Assembly (NCBI GenBank): GCA_964551335.1 | Contig: CAZKCO010000005.1 | Span: forward strand, 186,001 to 250,000 | Direction of reading: 5' to 3' | Length of the DNA stretch: 64,000 nt | DNA from: Tunicatimonas sp964551335 | GTDB taxonomy: Bacteria > Bacteroidota > Bacteroidia > Cytophagales > Cyclobacteriaceae | Part shown: one piece after another, positions 33,021 to 43,400 of the stretch | How positions within the stretch are numbered: the first letter of the stretch is position 1 | Layout of the letters: each line of letters opens with the position of its first letter | The notes under the pieces: model-generated | Databases searched by the model: none | What the model was told of the DNA's origin: nothing | What the model saw: only the letters and a program-made list of their open reading frames with translations | Program-made: the position numbers and the translations under genes

Positions 33021-34052
33021 ATGTTAAGCTTAAACGACCGAATACGAGTATTTGCCGCCGTAGGAACCGTACTACAGAACCTGAGCGAATCCGAAATAGA
33101 AAAATTAACAGTCCGAGCCCAATCTGAAAATGCCTGGTTTACCCCGAAAAGTGTAATTTTCGCTAAGGAAGGCTTGCAACGATACCTGAACGAAGAAAAA
33201 CTTCAGCGATGGACCAAAGCACTCCCGGCACAACCTGCTTCCGTGAAAAAAATTGGTCTGGTGATGGCCGGTAATATTCCCTGGGTAGGCTTTCACGATC
33301 TGCTCACCGTACTTATCAGCGGGCAGCACGCCCTGGTGAAGCTTAGCTCGCAGGATTCTTTTCTAATGCGGTATATCATCAATATTATTACTGAACTGGA
33401 GCCTCAGTTCGAATCATATATTACTGTAGTAGATAAACTTAACACGGCCGATGCAATCATTGCTACCGGGGGCGATAATACGTCGCGCTACTTTGAGTAC
33501 TACTTTGCCAAGTATCCCCATATCATCCGAAAGAACCGCACTGGAGTGGCTATTCTGAACGGCAACGAATCAGAGGATGAGTTGCGGGCCTTGGGAGAAG
33601 ATATATTCCGCTACTTCGGGCTAGGCTGCCGAAACGTTTCCAAACTATTTGTGCCGGAGCAGTACGATTTTGAGCCACTTTTCCAAGCATTACAGCCCTA
33701 CGAAAACGTAGCCCATCATCATAAATACAACAATAACTACGACTACAATAAGTCTATCTATCTGGTAAACCGGGAGCCATTTCTGGATACAGGCTTTGCC
33801 CTGTTCCGCCAGAGCGACCAGCTAGTTTCACCCATTTCAGTAATCTACTATGAACCCTACCCAAGCGAAGATGAACTAAAGCAGAAACTTTCAGCCGTTG
33901 AGGAAAAGATTCAGTGCGTAGTTGCTAAGCAGCCGTTGTATCCCGAACAGCAAAACCACGTACAATTCGGCCAGGCCCAACAGCCTGAGTTATGGGATTA
34001 TGCCGATGGTGTGAATACGCTGGGGTTTATTCAGGATGTCGCAAAAAGTTAA
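33021..34052 (+). CDS. LuxC-like acyl-CoA reductase
   Basis: 343 residues of the fatty acyl-CoA reductase (LuxC) branch of the aldehyde dehydrogenase superfamily, which reduces acyl-CoA to aldehyde with NADPH. Features are VMAGNIPWVGFHDLLTVL (cofactor region), the ATGGDNTSRYFEYYF turn and the putative catalytic Cys in FRYFGLGCRNVSKLFVP. The C-terminus reads WDYADGVNTLGFI. I use ATG 33021 (MLSLNDRIRVF), which matches the promoter spacing; a TTG at 32982 is also in frame. There is no luxAB or other luminescence gene, so the product is not for light. It is followed by an Uma2-like gene after 49 bp. Confidence 0.85.
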   Translation: MLSLNDRIRVFAAVGTVLQNLSESEIEKLTVRAQSENAWFTPKSVIFAKEGLQRYLNEEKLQRWTKALPAQPASVKKIGLVMAGNIPWVGFHDLLTVLISGQHALVKLSSQDSFLMRYIINIITELEPQFESYITVVDKLNTADAIIATGGDNTSRYFEYYFAKYPHIIRKNRTGVAILNGNESEDELRALGEDIFRYFGLGCRNVSKLFVPEQYDFEPLFQALQPYENVAHHHKYNNNYDYNKSIYLVNREPFLDTGFALFRQSDQLVSPISVIYYEPYPSEDELKQKLSAVEEKIQCVVAKQPLYPEQQNHVQFGQAQQPELWDYADGVNTLGFIQDVAKS

Positions 34053-34101
34053 GCCCTGCAACCTATATTTTCCGTATATTCATTACAAAAACAGTTACGC
34101 T

Positions 34102-34524
34102 ATGCTATTTCCCGAACAACTTATTGATATGGGCATTAACGCACCCAAAGAGCACCAACGAATCATCAGTAAGCTGACTACTGGTTTAGGGTCACTCTAC
34201 TATCAGGAGCAAAAAATTGGTTTGGAGCCCCTCCCCGAAACAATGATTGACGAAGGACAAACTAGTCCAGTGCCCGATGTGCTGCTTTACGATAACGAGC
34301 ATCAACAAACCCCTATCATTATCGAAATCTGCCATACCACCGGAGTAAAAAACGATACCAAGAAAATAATTCGGTTAATAGAAGAATTTGAGTACGGAAT
34401 TGAAGAAGGTTTTTTGTACGACTACGCCGCAAAGCAATGGTTTCGCTACCAAAAAGGCGGCGATGTAGAACCGGGTAATTCTTATTCAGAGGTTTTAGCG
34501 CTAGACTTGAACGATTTTTTATAA
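34102..34524 (+). CDS. Uma2-like PD-(D/E)XK nuclease-fold protein
   Basis: 140 residues from ATG 34102 (MLFPEQLIDMGIN). It contains SPVPDVLLYDNEHQQTPIII followed by EICHTTG, i.e. a PD ... E-x-x pattern with strands around it, as in Uma2/DUF820-type restriction-endonuclease-like folds. The usual Lys of PD-(D/E)XK is not obvious (EIC instead of EIK-type), so activity is uncertain. An alternative start at 34036 would overlap the preceding gene and is less likely. Function unknown; these genes are often multicopy in Bacteroidota and cyanobacteria. Confidence 0.55.
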   Translation: MLFPEQLIDMGINAPKEHQRIISKLTTGLGSLYYQEQKIGLEPLPETMIDEGQTSPVPDVLLYDNEHQQTPIIIEICHTTGVKNDTKKIIRLIEEFEYGIEEGFLYDYAAKQWFRYQKGGDVEPGNSYSEVLALDLNDFL

Positions 34525-34553
34525 GTAGCCTTTAGCGGAACGTTCTTGTTAGG

Positions 34554-34973
34554 ATGAAATTTTGCTATATAATTTTCTTCTTTATCTCTCTTCCAATTAT
34601 CAATGCAGTTGGACAGGAAACCGATAAAATCATTTGCCCAGCTTCACCTAATTTCTACATTTTAGAACCCTCAAGTAGAATACCGCCTTTAAGACAAGAA
34701 GGTGAGTATTTCGGAAAAGTATTTGTAGAGGCAGAAATTGACACTTCAACTTTAAGATTAATAAATCACAGATTAATATTTGCAAAATTGAGATCAAAAA
34801 TAGACTCGTCAGATACGCTTGAAATCAGGTTGGAAAAGATAACCGGGAATGAATTAATTATTGATGAGTTGTGGACTGAAATCATTGACCATATTTCTTA
34901 CTTGAATATTAAAAAGATATGTGAAGGTGATGTAGTACCAAAGTATGTATTGCCTATTGAAATTGTAATATAA
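34554..34973 (+). CDS. Secreted protein of unknown function, 139 aa
   Basis: It begins MKFCYIIFFFISLPIINAVG, a convincing signal peptide, then a Cys in KIICPASP and a beta-rich body (GKVFVEAEIDTSTLRLINHR, RLEKITGNELIIDELW) with a second Cys (ICEGDVVPKYVLPIEIVI) at the end; the two could form a disulfide. I recognise no family; the last part faintly resembles TonB-C-like secreted proteins. Codon use is clearly more AT-rich than the neighbours, suggesting recent acquisition or weak selection. The 161 bp after it (34974-35134) hold nothing I can identify. Confidence 0.55.
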   Translation: MKFCYIIFFFISLPIINAVGQETDKIICPASPNFYILEPSSRIPPLRQEGEYFGKVFVEAEIDTSTLRLINHRLIFAKLRSKIDSSDTLEIRLEKITGNELIIDELWTEIIDHISYLNIKKICEGDVVPKYVLPIEIVI

Positions 34974-35134
34974 GAAGGATACACAACGATAGTTAGCATT
35001 CATAACCCTGCAGAGCTCAGCGAGCATATCAAGTAAAACTACATACGTGAGCTAGGCTGTTAACGGTGAATCAGAAGAAATACCGTGAAATGAAAAGCGT
35101 TACCTATCCGATAACTACGTACGCAAGCAGGAAC

Positions 35135-36739
35135 CTATACCTTCACCTCTTCCACTAATACTTGCCCGTTTGCTTTCTCTTTCGGCTTTTTCTTTTTCAG
35201 TATCACTTCGTACAAATCTTTACGGCGCTGCTGGAGGTTGCGGACGCTTCCCTGAGTTCGCAGCTTTTTAAGTAACTCTAAATCCAGGTCAGTAATGAGC
35301 GTGGTTTCGGTGTTGGGAGTAGCTTCAGCTACTACGGCATCGTGCGGGAAAGAGAAGTCGGAAGGCGAAAAAACGGCTGACTGGGAGTATTGGATGTCCA
35401 TATTTTCTACGCGAGGCAGGTTGCCTACACTACCAGTAATCACTACATAACATTCGTTTTCAATCGCTCGGGCTTGGGCGCAGCGGCGTACCCGTAGGTA
35501 GGCATTCTTGGTATCGGTCCAGTAAGGCACAAACAGAATATCCATCTTTTGGTCAGCCAAAATGCGGGAAATCTCGGGAAACTCTACGTCGTAGCACACC
35601 AGTACGCCAATACGTCCGGCATCAGTTTCAAAAACCTGTACGTTGTTGCCGCCCTGTAAGCCCCAGTAGCTCTGCTCGTCGGGCGTGATGTGCAGCTTGT
35701 ACTGGCTGTCTACGTTTCCGTCGCGTTGCAATAAAAAGCTTACGTTAAACAGCTTGTGATCCTCGTATACTGGCATAGAACCCGCAATGATGTTGATATT
35801 ATAGGAGATAGCCAGTTCCTGCATTCGGTCGCGCACCGGCTCGGTGTACTCGGCTAAATGCCGTACTGCGTCCGAAGCCGATTCAGCATCCTGGGCTAAA
35901 GCCATTAGCGGAGCGTTAAAAAACTCGGGAAATACCACAAAATCAGCCGCGTAGCTGGAAACGGTATCCACAAAAAATTCCACCTGCTGGAGCAAATCCT
36001 CTAGAGAATCTACCGGGCGCATCTGCCACTGCACCGCGCCTAGGCGTACCACCGACTTGGTTCCACCAATCAGCTGCTCGGTTTCTTCTTCGTACGCAAC
36101 ATTAATCCACTCGAGCAGCGTAGCGTACTGCATTGAACTTTTGTCTTCGTGAGCGTAGCGAGGCATTAGTTTTCGTACGTGAAAATCATTAGATAACTGA
36201 AAGGTTAGTACCGGATCATAGATCTCCTTATTCTTCACTTCTTCCAAATACTTCCGCGGAGTGAGCTTATCCCGATACTGCCGGTAGCCCGGAATCCGCC
36301 CACCTACGATAATTGCTCGTAGGTTTAGATTTTCGCACAATTCCTTACGGGCATCGTACAGACGCCTACCCAAGCGCATGTCGCGGTACTCCGGGTCCAC
36401 AAATAAATCCGTTCCGTAGAGGGTGTCGCCTTCGTAGTCGTGGGTATCAAAATTTCCCTTACCGGTAATTTGGTCGTAGGTGTGATTATCGCCAAATTTG
36501 GAGTACTTTACAATCAAGCTCAACGCAGCGGCTACAATTTTCCCGTCTACTTCAATACCAATCTGCCCCTCAGGAAATACCGAAAGCTGATTCTGAAACT
36601 CCCGTTTCGTCCAAGCCCCTCCGGCATCGGCGTACACCACCTTCATGATGTTTTTGATCGCTTCGTAATCGCCAATTTCCAGGGTTCTGAGCTTTAGTAG
36701 ATGCTGTTCGAGAGCTTTGTTATTATTAGATTGATCCAT
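35135..36739 (-). CDS. Bifunctional GNAT acetyltransferase / carbon-nitrogen hydrolase
   Basis: A 534-residue fusion. The N-terminal ~200 residues are a GNAT fold (LRTLEIGDYEAIKNIM, GTDLFVDPEYRDMRLGRRL as acetyl-CoA-binding region, LNLRAIIVGGRIPGY). Residues ~225-500 are a nitrilase-superfamily domain with the catalytic triad: Glu in VVFPEFFNAP, Lys in QYKLHITPDE, and Cys in IGVLVCYDVEFPE, followed by CAQARAIENECYV. The same fusion is known in many bacteria. The substrate is likely an amide or N-acyl compound. The start is ATG 36739; a longer reading exists to 36769. It is divergent from OsmC. Confidence 0.93.
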   Translation of the reverse strand: MDQSNNNKALEQHLLKLRTLEIGDYEAIKNIMKVVYADAGGAWTKREFQNQLSVFPEGQIGIEVDGKIVAAALSLIVKYSKFGDNHTYDQITGKGNFDTHDYEGDTLYGTDLFVDPEYRDMRLGRRLYDARKELCENLNLRAIIVGGRIPGYRQYRDKLTPRKYLEEVKNKEIYDPVLTFQLSNDFHVRKLMPRYAHEDKSSMQYATLLEWINVAYEEETEQLIGGTKSVVRLGAVQWQMRPVDSLEDLLQQVEFFVDTVSSYAADFVVFPEFFNAPLMALAQDAESASDAVRHLAEYTEPVRDRMQELAISYNINIIAGSMPVYEDHKLFNVSFLLQRDGNVDSQYKLHITPDEQSYWGLQGGNNVQVFETDAGRIGVLVCYDVEFPEISRILADQKMDILFVPYWTDTKNAYLRVRRCAQARAIENECYVVITGSVGNLPRVENMDIQYSQSAVFSPSDFSFPHDAVVAEATPNTETTLITDLDLELLKKLRTQGSVRNLQQRRKDLYEVILKKKKPKEKANGQVLVEEVKV

Positions 36740-36885
36740 AAATATTTGTGTTCGTAATGTAATAATCACCTATGTTACACCATTCAATTCAGTGTACGAA
36801 TGGGTATTATCATTAGTTCACTAACCTTCTAAAGACTTTTGAGTTAACCAGGAAACCATTTTTTCACACTAAATCTATTACAACT

Positions 36886-37311
36886 ATGGCCGTACGAAAA
36901 GCAAACGCTCAATGGCAGGGCGGATTAAAAGAAGGAAAAGGCAACCTATCGCTCGGTAGCGGGGCTTTTAAAGGAAATTATAGCTTTCAGTCTCGATTTG
37001 AAGACGGTAGCGGTACCAATCCCGAAGAACTGATTGCCGCGGCTCACGCCGGATGCTACAGCATGGCACTCTCGGCTGGGCTAGAAAAAGCAGGTTTCCA
37101 ACCTGAATACGTAAAAACGGAAGCTCACGCCCATTTAGTAAAAGACGGCGAAGGCTTCTCTATTAACAAGATTGATCTGGTAACTGAGGCTAAGATTCCT
37201 AACATTAGTGAAGAGGATTTTCAAGAACAAGCTAAAGGTGCTAAGGAAAACTGCCCGGTATCCAAAGTACTGAAAGGTGCTGAGATTACGTTAGATGCTA
37301 CGCTACTTTAG
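36886..37311 (+). CDS. osmC: OsmC-family peroxiredoxin
   Basis: 141 residues, a complete OsmC. It reduces organic hydroperoxides with two reactive cysteines: Cys57 in AAAHAGCYSMAL and Cys123 in KENCPVSKVL. The N-terminal strand region (NAQWQGGLKEGKGNLSLGSG) and the C-terminal AEITLDATL strand are intact. The upstream spacer (36770-36885) shows one isolated half-dyad TGTACG but no full site. The gene is followed by a strong palindrome and is convergent with the giant gene. Confidence 0.93.
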   Translation: MAVRKANAQWQGGLKEGKGNLSLGSGAFKGNYSFQSRFEDGSGTNPEELIAAAHAGCYSMALSAGLEKAGFQPEYVKTEAHAHLVKDGEGFSINKIDLVTEAKIPNISEEDFQEQAKGAKENCPVSKVLKGAEITLDATLL

Positions 37312-37316
37312 CAATG

Positions 37317-37403
37317 TTAAAGTGTTACAGTGCTATGGTGTTATAATATCGGTTTCTAAGCTAGAACACGAAATACTATAACACCTCGCACTATAACACT
37401 TAA
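37317..37403. repeat. Long imperfect palindrome (family C), probable bidirectional terminator
   Basis: Left arm 37317-37348 (starts TTAAAGTGTTACAGTGCTAT) and right arm 37374-37403 (reverse complement TTAAGTGTTATAGTGCGAGG and onwards) agree over ~30 bp with about five differences. It fills the whole gap between OsmC and the giant gene, both ending here. Confidence 0.8.
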
Positions 37404-37404
37404 T

Positions 37405-40400
37405 TTACGGTGTTCTTCCTCGCCAGATTTCTACCCAGCCGTTGTGCTTCTCGCCAGTAGGTAGTATCAATCGGTAGAAGTAGATACCATCCGGATACTG
37501 CTCACCATCCCAAGCTTCTGCATTAGTATAATTATCTGATTGGTAAACAATGGTACCCCAACGGCTGGTAATGATCATTTTAGCTCCGTCTTCATCGCTA
37601 TAGTTGTCCAGATTTACAATACGGAAGGTATCGTTTTCTCCGTCGCCATTCGGCGTGAAGATATTCGGAATATACAATTCTTCGGTATAGCGGATTTCAA
37701 CCGTATACTGCATGGTGCAGCCAAACCGATCTCGCAACTCAATTAGGTAGAAGCCCCGTTCCTGACCGGTGAATACGTGCTCGTACGGATCAATCGCCGG
37801 ATTGTTATTCACTACTTCTATCCAATCCTGGGTGTTCCCTTCGGGATCTACTGCGATGCGCACCTCGTACTCGGGGCCGCCTCCGGTAATATTTCCGATG
37901 GTAATATCACCGTAAGGATCGTTTACCGATACTCGAACAATTTCCTCTACCTCAGCGGTTAGCGGAGCAATTGGACCTTCCACACTAAATACTTCGGACC
38001 GCTGTGTACTGGTAATACCGCAAGTACTCTGCGACTGCTCCACTACAATTTGGTATTCGCCGATCTCCAGATCGGTAAAAGTATAGCTGGAAGGTATAAT
38101 TGAGAATAACCGGGTAGCGTAAGGATCAGTCTGATCGGTACGGAAAAGCGTTATGCTAAACGATTCATCTTCGGCCACCACAATATTACTAACCGTGACT
38201 GCCGCTCCTTCGCCGAAGCATTCAATATTAGTTAACGTATGATCAAAGCTAATATCAATCTCTCCGGTTTCCGGAATGGTGACAATCTGCGTGCCCGCAC
38301 AGGTATTACTAGCCCGCGATTGTACCACCACCTGGTAATCCTCGCCCGTAGGTAGCCCGGTTAACGTAGCGGTAGTCAGACCAGCGTCAATGAACGTGCT
38401 GCTTACCGTATCGGTACCCAGGATAGCGTATACATCGTAGGGTGCCGGAGCATTAGTTACTGGACTAATGCCGACAGCCAATGTGGCCACCTGTTCAGGA
38501 GCTTCACAACCGGGTAAGGTATAATCGGTAGAACCAATTACCACAATGCTCTCAGTCACCGTGAATCGCGACTGGCAGCGAGGTGAACCGGATTCATCAA
38601 TTACTATGTAGTCGTACTCTCCCGCCGCAAGATTAGAGAAAGAAGCCGATCCTACGGCAGTTTCTGTCTCATCAATCGCACCCGATAAGCTCACGATGCG
38701 GAAGATATACGAATTGGTTTCACCCCCCACTACCGTAAAGGTTACTCCGCCTTCGCCAGTTTCGCAGCTAGCCGAGGTTACATCTACATCAATCGTTTTA
38801 TCTCCTAACTCGCAGGTGATCGTGGTTCCTCCACTTCCTCCGCTACAGTTGTTCGGAACAAAAGCGTTTACGGTGCTGATGGTATCCTGCGTTAGGGTTT
38901 CCAGCATATGAATTGTATACGTTCCTGCAGCAGCGTCACCGATGGTTCCTGAACCAGGATCGATGGTAACATTCGCATTCTCATCTACACCTTCATCATT
39001 TCTACGGAGAACCCTGAATTCGTAGAATACACCATCTAAGCAACCCTCCGGTATGCTCAATGAAATTTCTCCCAAGGCCGAGCAGGTTTCTGCTTGCACG
39101 CTTACTTCAATATCATTCTGTACGCCTATCTGCACATCTAGTGTGTCGGCAGTAGTACAGCCCGCCTCAGCATTCATATCCTCTATGATTATTTCGTATT
39201 TACCCGCCGGAAGCGTATCCGGATCAAATACCACAATCCCTATTCCGGTTAAAGTAACGCTGGTTGAATCCCAATCCGATGCTAAGGTCACATCATCCAA
39301 AGAACGGTAACGGTAGCGGAAACGCGATGGTGGCACTACCGATGAAGTAGCCGTGAATACCTGGATATGTCCATCGTTGGCTCCGATACAGCTAGCATCA
39401 ACCGGTACTACATTGAATGAAGCCCGATCAAACCCGCAACCACAAAGCGCTGATGGATTGGTATCTATTGAAGTAACGCTAGTTAATGCACCGCCATCGC
39501 CACAATCGTTAATTGCGGTTACGCGATACGAATACGTAGTTTCTTCGCTCAAAGTGGTAAACGTGGTATCCGTGCCGGTAACAACCAATGAGTGAATATC
39601 AGCTCCAAACCCGTCAGATGAAACTTCCACTCGATAACTAGTAGCGTTGGCCACCGCATCCCAGCTTACATCAAAGCCGGTACACGCTACGTTAGAGGCT
39701 GCTATGTTGGCCGGAGCCACCGGAATATCATCCGTTGAAAATGGGGCGGCTCCCACCGTAGTAGTACTAAGACCACATCCATTTTGAGCAGTTATCCGGT
39801 ACTCGTAACTGGTAGCTTGAGTCAAGCCGGTCAGCACTACCGTATTAGTAATCACATTTTCAATAACGATGGTGGCAAAACCATCATCAGAAACTTCTAC
39901 AATGTAATTGGTAGCATCACTTACATCATCCCAGTCTAACTGGAAGCCATCGCAGGTAGGTGATTGGGCCGCAAGATTAACCGGAGCAGCCGGAATATCA
40001 TTTGTATCGAAGCTATCCACTGTAGAAGGTGCACTATCTCCGCAAGTATTTCTGGCAATGACTCGGTATTCATAAGATTCACCCTGCAATAATCCGGTTA
40101 CGTTAACCGTAACAATAGGATCCAGAACGGTTTGGGTTGTCACCGTAGTAAAACCATCGTTTGATACCTCTATTACATATTCCTCAGCGTCAGTAACTGC
40201 ATCCCAAGCTAATGTAAACCCATCGCATACCGGATCAGAGGCTACCACTCCAGTTGGAGTTGTGGGAGCACTACGCGTATCAATCGTTCCGATGGCTGCC
40301 GGACCATCGCTACAGGCTCCAATGGGAGTGATTCGGTAGTTGTATGTCAACCCACTGGTTAATCCCGAGAAGGTATAAGTAAGCGTGCCAACCGGAATTG

Positions 40401-43400
40401 TTTGAGTATCGTCAATACTGGCAAAAGTCCCGTCATCATCCGCTTCTACCCGGTAACCAGTTACGTCAGTCACGGCATCCCAGCTAATATCAAATCCGGT
40501 ACAAGTAGCATCATTTGCCACTACATTGGTCGGCGTCGTAATTGGCGTACCTAAGGTGATCACGCTTTCAGTATTAGAATTTAAAGATATGCCACAAACC
40601 GGATCAACTGCCCGTACCCGATAAAAGTAGGTAGTACCAGAAGTTATTCCGGCATTCACCACCAACTCAAATGTTCCGGCAGGCACTGCTACACTTGTGG
40701 CTACCATGCTGGCAAAGGCATTATCAGTGGCTACATCTACCTCGTAGCTGGCTCCCGGCACCTCGTTCCAGTTAACGGTAAAGGCATCACAGGCTACATC
40801 ATCAGCAGCTAACGCGGTGGTTGTTGAAGCATCGCCAGTAGTCACGCTAATAACACTTGAATTATCGGTAATACAACCACCGTCAATAGCCCGCACTCGG
40901 TAGAAATAGGTGCTTCCGGCAGTCAGTCCGTTTACATTTAATTCAAAGGTACCCGCAGTAACCGGAGCAGCATTGTAGCCGACGACCATCGTAGCAAACA
41001 GATTATCTTCGGCTACATCCACCTGGTAGGTAGCTCCCGGCACTTCCTCCCAGCGAGCGGTAAAACTGCTACAAGTAACAGTAGTTAACACCGGCTCAAG
41101 GGCGTTAGGCCCAACGGCTAACGGAGGATCACTAAGGGTAATAGCCACCGAAGTCTCTATGCAGCTAGTGTTAGTAGCATCAGTTACCTGTATTTGGTAG
41201 TCACCCGCATCTAGACCAGCAATATCTTCATTTGTCTCGCCTGCTAAAGGCATTCCGCCTTTGTACCAGACATAGGTGTAAGTTCCGGTACCACCCGTCA
41301 CACTAATATCAATGCTACCGTCGCTAGCTCCAATACAACTAGGGTCTACAGTGTTGTCCACTGAAATGACAATCGGAGCGGCTAACTCGGTAATGGTTAC
41401 CTCTTCCCCTACGCGGCAGAAGCCATCAGAAGCAACATCCTCAATCTCAACGTAGTAAGTACCAGCTGTTAGCCCAAATCCACTATCTGAATAGCTAGAG
41501 GTTTCTGCTGCTCCGGCATCAAATGGTGCTGACTCATACAAAAGAACACCTTGATCATCGTAGTATCGCGCTACGTAAGAATCAGCAGTAGCAACAGATA
41601 CTTGAATATCACCACTGCTTCCGCCTCCGCAACTAGCAACAGGATTTACTGTTACATTAGGACCCAGATCTGTGTTATCAATAACCGCTACTATGGTGGT
41701 ATCGCACCCTGAAACATCATCAGTTACAGTGAGAGTGTAGATTCCACCTGGTACCCCAAAATCTGTAGGGCTGTCATTAAGCCAATCATCCGTTTCGGAT
41801 ATATTTTTTGTAACGCTAAATAACGGATCAGTCCAATCACTACCGTTCCATAAGTATGAATACGAGCCTGATCCACCGGAAACAGTTACTCGATGGCCTC
41901 CGCGAGGAATGAAGTCAAGACATTCTGCATCAGTGGAAGAGGCTAAATTTGTCACTACTAATGGTTCGGCAAAAGTAATTATTACTTCATCGGTAGCAGT
42001 TCCGCAGCCGTCTACAACTTCCCACTGGAATTCGTAAGCACCGGCGACATCTACAGTTACTGTAGCAGTTGGTGAGTTTGCATCATCAAATAACACCGTA
42101 GAACCGGGTTCTTGACTAACAATATTCCACGTACCTAATCCAGTTGCTGGAGTGTTCCCGTTTAGTTGATAGTCAAATGTACAGGATGCACCATCTAACC
42201 CAGCATCAGCGGCAGGAGCAGCCTGGATCGTTACGGCAAAGGTAGCCGGATCGGTACAGGCATCGCTAGGAGTATACGTGATCGTGTAATCACCCGCCAC
42301 ACTGGCATCTACGTCAATCACTCCGGTATTAACATCTACAATTAAATTGGCATCATCAGCCATAAATGTACCGTTTACCGGACTGGTAGGCGAGGCCATA
42401 ATTAGACTTCCCTGACAGAAACTAGCTGCGTTGTAGCTCAATACTGAAGCTACCGGAGCATTCAGAGTAACACTCACTATGCTAATGGCAGCACACGTAC
42501 CCGGAGTAGTATAAGTAATATCGTAGGTACCCGGCTGACTGGCATCCAGGTCAATCGTTCCGGCATTAGGGCCGTTCGCTACAACGATCAGGTTTACCGG
42601 ATCGCTGGAAGTAAAGGTTCCGCCCGCAGTACCGGTGATTGTAGCCACCGGATCAACCGCGTCAGTCTGACAGAAGGTAGCACTGGCATAGCTGAACGAA
42701 GCATCTTCATCGGCATTGACAGTGATATCCACAAAGTCCGTATCCCCACAACTACCGGCAATCGTGTTGGTCACCCGATAGTTGCCTGGCGTAGAAGCCG
42801 ACAGGTCTATCTCACCCGTAGCGGTGTTGAGGGATAAACCCGCCGGAATACTACTGAACGTTCCGGCACTACCCGTGGTAAACACCGGACTGGGATCAGC
42901 ATCCCCCTGGCAGAAGGCTGTTATCCCCCCGTAGTCAAAACCTGCATCGGCACTGTTGGTGATCGTCACCTCAAACGTCGCATCAGACGGACACGCACCC
43001 CCGAAGCTGTAGGTAATGGTGTATGGTCCCCCTACCGTACTAGCGGCAATATCAATCTCACCCGTCGCGGCATCAATGGCTACATCGGCTGGGGCACTAA
43101 ACGTACCCCCCGCTGTAGCGACTGTCGGGGTAGGATTAGCCGCATCGGCACAGAAAGTCGCACTGCTGTAGCTGAAGCTGGCATCTTCGGCGGCCGTAAT
43201 GGTGATCGCTAGGTTTTCACTCACGGAACAAGCTCCCCCCGTAGTGTAGGTCACCGTATGTGGTCCATCGGTAGAAGCTGACAGATCCATCTGTCCGGTA
43301 GCCGCATCAATCATCAGTCCGGCTGTCGCTGTGAAGGTGCCGCCTGGCGTACCGCTGATAACAGCTACCGGATCAGCATCGCTTTGGCAGAAAGCCGTGA

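Noticed and set aside
36790..36800. TGTACG half-dyad upstream of OsmC and the nitrilase fusion.
   Set aside because: Only one half matches, with no partner at 21 bp and no -24/-12 element.
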